This document shows positions 58,253 through 64,000 of a stretch of DNA of 64,000 nucleotides, piece by piece (the stretch's first letter is position 1; each line of letters starts with the position of its first letter). The notes beneath the pieces were generated by a model. The model did not search any database. It saw only the letters and a program-made list of their open reading frames with translations, and was not told where the DNA came from. The stretch covers positions 95,976,843 to 96,040,842 of the forward strand of contig OW240913.1 of the NCBI GenBank assembly GCA_933207985.1, written 5' to 3'. The stretch comes from Pelobates cultripes (taxonomy: Eukaryota; Chordata; Amphibia; Anura; Pelobatidae). Both the position numbers and the translations under genes were made by a program.

Positions 58253-58324
58253 TCCCTTAAGGACTAAACTTCTGGAATAAAAGGGAATCCTGACATGTCA
58301 CACATGTCATGTGTCCTTAAGGGG
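58253..58324. mobile_element. 72-bp piggyBac-like MITE, copy 4
   Basis: TCCCTTAAGGACT...GTCCTTAAGGGG. TTAA on the left is shared with the T2 end; on the right it has changed to TTAT. Confidence 0.75.
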
Positions 58325-58486
58325 TTATGGATATCAGCTGGTCAATTTACTATGTTGTGTATAATATGGATAACAGTAAAGTTCCACAAAATGCTATAAT
58401 GATTGTCTGGAGCTGCTGTATCTCTCGTGCAGAGGGAGCCTGATGGCATTTTAGGTCTAGACTATCCTCATGGGTTGGATTAATTT

Positions 58487-58577
58487 GATATGCTACAGGC
58501 CAATGTTCTCTTTGTAATGGCACATGCAAGCAAAAACTTGTAAGAGACTTGAGCAGGGACTAATCAAAGGACAAGCT
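58487..58577 (+). repeat. direct repeat, copy A
   Basis: GATATGCTACAGG...AGACTTGAGCAGGGACTAA matches 59360-59444 in the same direction with scattered differences; the pair flanks the T2 MITE at 58579. Confidence 0.6.
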
Positions 58578-58578
58578 G

Positions 58579-59135
58579 TTAAAGGGACACTCAAGGCACC
58601 CAGACCACTTCTGCCCATTGGAGTGGTCTGGGTGCCAACTCCCACTACCTTTAACCCTGCAGGTGTAATTATTGCAGTTTTTATAAACTGCGATAATTAC
58701 CTTGCAGGGTTAACTCCTCCTCTAGTGGCTGTCTGCTAGACAGCCAAGAGAGGGCACATCCGGGATTATAGCACAGATTTTCTGTGCTATAGCATTGCTG
58801 GACGTCCTCACTCTATGTGAGGACCTCCAGCTTCGCTAAAATCCCCATAGGAAAGCATTGAAAAGCATTTTCAATGCTTTCCTATGGGGAGGTCTCATGC
58901 GCATTAGGTCTCCCCCGCTGGTGGGCGTGATCAATCTCCCATGCCGGCTGACGTGATGAAGGGGAGGAGCATGGGCGGACACAGAAGCAGCGGCGAGGGA
59001 CATCGTCGCTGCCTCTGGTAAGTCACTGAAGGGGTTTTGACCCCTTCAGCAACTGGGGATGGGAGGTGGGAGGGAGAGGGGACCTGCAGTGCCAGGAAAC
59101 CGGATTGTTTTCCTGGCACTGGAGAGTCCCTTTAA
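58579..59135 (+). mobile_element. T2-like MITE, complete
   Basis: The ends TTAAAGGGACACTCAAGGCACC and GCACTGGAGAGTCCCTTTAA have TTAA limits. A long hairpin (CCCCATAGGAAAGCATTG and its complement) is at about 58841-58892. Same subfamily as 13726-14241, opposite orientation. Confidence 0.8.
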
Positions 59136-59359
59136 GTATTTTCATGTTCTCATTATTTTTTTATATTGCTTTTTTTTTTATTCATTTGCTAGGTTTAAAG
59201 AATGATCCACATGTGAACCCCGTACTAAATGTGCCTAGAGCGGTATCACCTACACCTCACTGACAAGGACCAAAGAAGGACAAAACAATCTTCTATGGTT
59301 GCCTTATATCTTGTGACTAGCCAACATTTCAGATCTGGACTGCCTTGTGATTTCAGTCT

Positions 59360-59444
59360 GATATGCTAGAGGCAAAGCTTTGTAATGCACATGTGAGCAA
59401 AAATATGTTTGAGACCTGAGCAGAGACTAACTGATGGGCAGGCT
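59360..59444 (+). repeat. direct repeat, copy B
   Basis: Second copy of the block at 58487-58577. Confidence 0.6.
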
Positions 59445-59769
59445 ATATAGTATCTTCTCAGTATTCACTTATCTTCTGTTTGTTATTGATAGCATATTTA
59501 GGTTTGCAATGCATTAAGACAACTTATCGTGGTGTGAATATACTCATACTCTGTCAAAATGTCCCCAAAGAAATAAAGATGGAAGAGATACAAAATGCTA
59601 CAAGCTTTAATGAAAAGTTCTGTTTGGTTATTAATGCAGGGTTATTTACTAAAGTGTGAATTTCAAATTTTGGTCCACAACATTCATACCAAAAACAGAC
59701 TTAACTACTGCAAATTTGAAAAAATCATATTTTTTGGCCTAAATTTTGAAATTCACTTTGAATTAATTT

Positions 59770-59850
59770 TGCAACATAGAAACATAGAATGTGACGGCAG
59801 GTAAGAACCATTCGGCCCATCTAGTCTGCCCAATTTTCTAAATACTTTCA
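59770..59850 (+). mobile_element. short LINE-like repeat fragment
   Basis: ACATAGAAACATAGAATGTG and CATTCGGCCCATCTAGTCTG phrases match a common amphibian interspersed repeat; only about 80 bp remains. Confidence 0.5.
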
Positions 59851-61632
59851 TTAGGATTCTCTACAGTTGATAATTTAATAAATATTCTTGATAAAAAGTT
59901 TTATGTATTTTTATTCATATTTAACTTTTTCTCTGCTTTGCAGATTGGGCCATTTTTATTTCATTTTTATAAAGGTTTGTACATAAGGAGATGGTGACAT
60001 CAAATTCATGAATTGAAAAACTAACCCATCTTTCAGTATTCAGTGCTTGCCAGTACTTAGTAAATACATGACTTTATTTTCTAGTCATCACATTTCAAGG
60101 GGTGAGTGACAGTATCAGACTTGTGGGGTTGACGTTGCTCACAACAGGAGACTTTGAAATGACTTTGTGTTCAGAGAACAACTGATTTTATCCAAGATGA
60201 TTATTTTGCACAACAATGAGACTGTTTCAAAGTAAGTAATCTAAACTTTTAGCGGATAGCCCCCAGATATTTCATATCACTATTATCTTGTACTATTTGC
60301 ATAATATGTTATGATGCTGCTGTAAGCTGCCTGCAAGCAGAGCAGAGGATTAAATGGGCAGTTAAGGTTTTTAAAGTGACATCCTGACTAACTAAAGACT
60401 AAAATTGGTAGGCACATATTCAGCTAGATATATGATCATTAACTAAACAAATGTCTATTTAACTCTTTATGTTCTTCGAAGAGTAGAATAAAGATGAGAG
60501 ATTGAGAGAAGAAGTCATGCAGCTGCTGAAACGACTCACAGCATGCTTAGGATATAGACTGCTGAGAGGATACTTAGAGCAGTGCATCTTAGCAGCAGGA
60601 GAAAATGAAAGATAACAGCCTTTTTAGAGCTGCTTTGTATACCAGATTTTTTTTCCATTTTTTTTTTTTTGCTATTTAACCACAGATAAAGGATTTAAAG
60701 ACTCCATATACAGTTGACAGCAATGTTGACCCTTTGTATGCTACACAACCAGTAATAAACTTTGCTCACTACAGCTGTACCTGATTAGGATATGTACTAT
60801 GGGATAATAATAAGTAAACATTGATAATACACTAGGAATCAGGAATGTAGGGATAGATGTTTTACATATATCAGGAAAAATATCTGTCTCCTGTAACATA
60901 GGACAGGTATCTCAGAGGTTTATATCACTTAAGTTTTTTGGGTTTTTTTTTACATGTAAATGTCATATACAATATAGACTTAAAATGGAACATTCTGTGC
61001 AAAAATGTAATTTGTTGCAAGCTACACATTTTGTAATGTAGGTGTTTGATAAGAATCTCTGTTTTTAAAAGTAGATTTTTTTTAATAAAATAAATTCATA
61101 TCATTGTCTCCTACTGAAAAATTGACTCTTCCCACTGTAAGGGAGGTTTTTATTTTGAAAATGTGAAATCCTTCTGGCTTACCAAAATGTGCATTGTATT
61201 TTGTTTTTCTAGTATTCTCTGATTTCTCATTTCTCAGAAATGAATTGCCAGTGACTGCCAAGAGCTACACAATAGTGAAGCTTTGTCTTTCCTTTATGCT
61301 TTATTGAATTCCATTAGAAGACAAGTACATCTTTCAGTCATTAGGCACCTTGCTGACAACACCTGACAGTATGTCACTCTATTCTGAGACAGATACCGCA
61401 GTGCTTAATTTGGCAGTATTGTAAAAGAGAGAGAGAAAATAAATCTGGGACACCTGTTCCTACAAAAGCAATGATATACCTATTATTACTATCCTGGAGG
61501 AGAGGTAAGATAGAGTCAAGATCAGCTATGCACACAATGACTTAATAAAAGTGAATTTGCTAAGCATAAGTCTTCTGTAACTGTTAAAGGCAATGTGTCT
61601 CTTATCTTTGCATTATACATACAAATATACCA
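59851..61632. other. non-coding, no recognised feature
   Basis: AT-rich sequence without genes or repeats I can name. Confidence 0.5.
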
Positions 61633-61880
61633 TACAAGACCCAGCACAGTCACTCATTTTAAGCCCCGACTTAAAAGCTCATAAAATGTAATGGTGTTTT
61701 TTTTAACACCGGACCTAGGCAAAAATAATGAGGATTTAGCTACAGTATGTGATCATACTTTGCATAAGCCTGCCACAACACCAATGTACTCCATTTTGGC
61801 AATTCCTAACCTAACAACCTAAAGCCTGGTATTATGAGATTAACCCACTTACCTGGGGATCACCTTAGAGGGTGACAAGA
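61633..61880 (+). repeat. interspersed repeat related to 55853-56100
   Basis: ACAAGACCCAGCACAGTCAC, ACCGGACCTAGGCAAAAATA and CTTTGCATAAGCCTGCCACA blocks are shared with the fold-back repeat, here in single orientation. Confidence 0.55.
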
Positions 61881-62261
61881 CACAGCTTACAAACTACTTA
61901 GGGGAATTTAGAAATCACAAACTACTTAGGGGAATTAATTTAGAGGTTCTGGATATTCTTGCTACCTCTTTAGAACATCCAATATTGTTTTAAGTGATTT
62001 CTAAAGCATTCAAAATAAACTAAGTTTCACTGATAATTGTCAAATACATACTGGACTGAGTCTTCGTCATGTTGCTGAACTCATCGATTTCAGTAAGATT
62101 GTAGAGAATTATTAACCTTTATATGCAGAGTACCAGCATATTTCATAATACAGTGCAATATAATAGGTTTACTGACAAGCCAATACTCTTTAAAGTTTCA
62201 CATATCTTTAACACATCTTCTTACATGGTAAAGGAATATAACGGGTCTCACACATGAGAGA

Positions 62262-62809
62262 TAGTGATGTCGCGAACCCGAAATTTTCGGTTCGCGAACG
62301 GCGAACGCGAACTTCCGCAAATGTTCGCGAACCGGCGAACCGCCCGAAACGCCATTGACTTCAATGGGGAGGCGAATTTTAAAACACACAGGGACTCTTT
62401 CTGGCCACAATAGGGATGGAAAAGTTGTTTCAAGGGGACTAACACCTGGACTGTGGCATGCCGGAGGGGGATCCATGGCAAAACTCCCATGGAAAATTAC
62501 ACAGTTGATACAGAGTCTGGTTTTAATCCATAAAGGGCAGAAATCACCTAACATTCCTAAATCACAATGAATATGGACTGACACCTGACATATGACATAT
62601 TGACACCTTGACATATGGATTGACACCTGTCCTCAGAGCCCCTGATGCACACGGACACAGAGCAGAATAGAGACTGGTCCCCTACATAGGGTCACTTGGC
62701 AGATATGGATTGACACCTGTCCTAAGGATCCCTGATACACACTGACACAGAGCAGAATAGGGACTGTTCCCCCTACATCGGGTCACTTGGCAGATATGGA
62801 TTGACACCT
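62262..62809. mobile_element. hAT-like element, left end, with 90-bp tandem repeat
   Basis: It begins TAGTGATGTCGCGAACCCG, nearly the same terminus as the MITE at 38964. A GC-rich palindromic part (GTTCGCGAACGGCGAACGCG) follows. From about 62612 a unit of about 90 bp beginning ATATGGATTGACACCTGT and ending GGGTCACTTGGCAG occurs twice, with a third start at about 62793. An inverted LTR cuts it off at 62810; no right end is found. Confidence 0.5.
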
Positions 62810-63440
62810 TGTTACAAACTGCTATTTGTAACTGGGCCCTTTAAATGGCAAATTGCCCTGCTTCCCTGGGTTGTGGAGAAGCCTATTTGCCAGCCTCCTC
62901 CCGCATGACTATGGCCCCTGGGAGATTGTGAAAATGTATGCACTTTTATTTGGTGTGTATGGCCCTTTAAGACTGTCGGTGGGCATATTGGGGCTTATGG
63001 ACTCTTTATGTGACTGGTGCTGGCCCTTTAAACACCTTTTTTGGGACATCAGGAAGATTGGGACACTGCCCCTTTAAGGCCGTGTCCCCAGACTTGTTGG
63101 GGACACGGCCCCTTTAAGACGGTGTCCCCTGTGTCCCCAGACCTGGTGCAAACCCTTTGTGCCTGCCTTGCTATTTCCCACTTGGTTCAGTAAATGGGAA
63201 ATTATTTCAGCTGCAGAGACTAAGTCCCATTCGGCGATGGGACTTAGTCTTTTTTTCAGCCGTTTTTTTCAGCCTTATTTCAGCTGCAGAGACTAAGTCC
63301 CATTCGGCGATGGGACTTAGTCGTTTTTTCAGCCTGAAATAGACCGACCTCACAGCCCAAATCTATGGAACTGTTTTGGGCAGGAAAATGTGCTTGCGGT
63401 CGGTCATAAAGGGACCTCCAGCTAACTTTTTAACCCCTGG
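62810..63440 (-). mobile_element. LTR copy 4, inverted relative to copies 1-3
   Basis: GCATGACTATGGCCCCTGGGAG (about 62904) and TGGAACTGTTTTGGGCAGGA (about 63366) are complements of segments near the end of LTR copy 3. It starts TGTTACAAAC at 62810; the other end is not recognised. It contains a duplicated hairpin segment. Confidence 0.55.
63203..63338. repeat. tandem duplication of a perfect hairpin
   Basis: TTATTTCAGCTGCAGAGAC... occurs twice, 73 bp apart. Each copy has a 13-bp stem GACTAAGTCCCAT / ATGGGACTTAGTC with loop TCGGCG (63218-63249 and 63291-63322), followed by a T run. Confidence 0.85.
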
Positions 63441-63592
63441 ATGGATTTGGCTGATTTTTGGTTATGTTTATGTTTTAAGTGTGCTGATTCCAAATATGTA
63501 ATTATGAAGATGGGATGTGTAGTTTTAAAGTTACAGGGTATGGCTAAAACTGTATTTTTACTGCCTGTGTTTAATTATGTTAATCTCTTCCC

Positions 63593-63736
63593 AAACGTCA
63601 TTTCGTTCAAAGTGGAGAGAATGTTAAAAAAATATATTTTTGTTCTGAGTGTGAGAAATGCTTTTCAGCCGCTTCTAATCTTAAGCATCATTTGAGGAGC
63701 CATACAGGAAAGAAACCTTATTTGTGGTGTGTTTAG
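63593..63736 (+). pseudogene. C2H2 zinc-finger relic
   Basis: One complete finger is readable: [18 protein letters not shown] followed by RSHTGKKPY, giving C-x2-C-x12-H-x3-H with a TGKKPY linker (Cys codons at 63641 and 63650, His codons at 63689 and 63701). Upstream, H-x3-Q-SGEN looks like the end of a previous finger; downstream the frame stops at 63734-63736. It is probably a fragment of a multi-finger C2H2 gene or pseudogene; whether further fingers lie beyond is not seen here. Confidence 0.7.
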
Positions 63737-63739
63737 TAT

Positions 63740-64000
63740 TGTTCTGATCAGTTTAATACCTTCCGCGTCTCCTATCAGTGGGCGTGTAAAATGGCAACCA
63801 TTTTAGGAACGTACACCTAGGACCCGAGGAGCAAAGATCACCTCGTTCAACGAGAGGCAACATTTGTCCCTGGAAGAGCTATCCACGGACGTTTACCCTT
63901 TTAATTTGTATGGATATGGCAGTGATTTTATATAACAGGGGTGGAAGGAAGATGCTTGAAATTAGGTCCTCTTGAATTCAAAATTTGGGGCACTCTTGTG
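63740..64000. other. non-coding, no recognised feature
   Basis: No feature assigned up to the window edge. Confidence 0.45.

Noticed and set aside
63218..63335. Stem-loops with T runs resembling bacterial terminators
   Set aside because: The setting is a vertebrate LTR; such terminators do not apply.

Overview
The window looks like intergenic or intronic DNA from a vertebrate, most likely an anuran amphibian. The evidence is the repeat content: many TTAA-flanked elements with TTAAAGG ends (the T2/Kolobok-like MITE type known from Xenopus), an intact-looking DIRS tyrosine-recombinase retrotransposon, Penelope-like elements with hammerhead motifs, a Tc1 transposon, CAG-ended hAT elements and 72-bp TTAA MITEs. 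I see no intact host protein-coding gene. The only host-gene traces are a processed pseudogene related to ESCO1/ESCO2 and one C2H2 zinc-finger relic at the right edge.

Layout. 1-2120: broken Gmr1-like Ty3/gypsy retroelement (gag, protease, integrase). 3.2-8.7 kb: microsatellite, T2-like MITEs, a hAT element filled with a minisatellite, and a fold-back repeat. 10.0-14.2 kb: LINE tail, solo LTR (TSD ACAAC), stacked T2 and 72-bp MITEs. 16.3-17.1 kb: second minisatellite-filled hAT. 19.2-20.8 kb: complete but inactivated Tc1 element. 21.5 kb: pair of opposed hammerhead motifs between TA arrays. 22.67-28.62 kb: complete DIRS element with inverted terminal repeats, an internal complementary region, a gag-to-recombinase reading frame of 1374 codons and an RT/RNase H/methyltransferase frame nested inside it. 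29.2-30.2 kb: second LTR. 30.3-33.7 kb: LINE-like fragment, hAT end, (AT)n with triplicated flanks, minisatellites. 35.9-37.8 kb: ESCO pseudogene (minus). 38.6-44.8 kb: Penelope-like composite with RT plus GIY-YIG coding region (minus), bounded by inverted arms, each interrupted by a different transposon. 47.3-54.7 kb: T2, third minisatellite hAT, 2.1-kb piggyBac-like element, third LTR. 55-64 kb: repeat fragments, MITEs, a hAT-like element with a 90-bp tandem repeat, an inverted fourth LTR, and the zinc-finger relic.

How the parts relate. Nothing here forms a host operon or pathway. The structure is a stack of insertions whose order can be read from target-site duplications: hAT into a T2 end (5.79 kb), 72-bp MITEs into T2 ends (13.18 and 58.25 kb), and two transposons in opposite arms of the Penelope composite, each arm serving as the empty site for the other. 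The best candidate for undescribed biology is the DIRS element. Its recombinase shares one open frame with gag straight through the RT region, its RT frame has no ATG before the first RT motifs, and a 46-nt GT-AG stretch at the gag/RT boundary would join gag to RT in frame if removed. All identifications are by reading motifs; no database search was possible.
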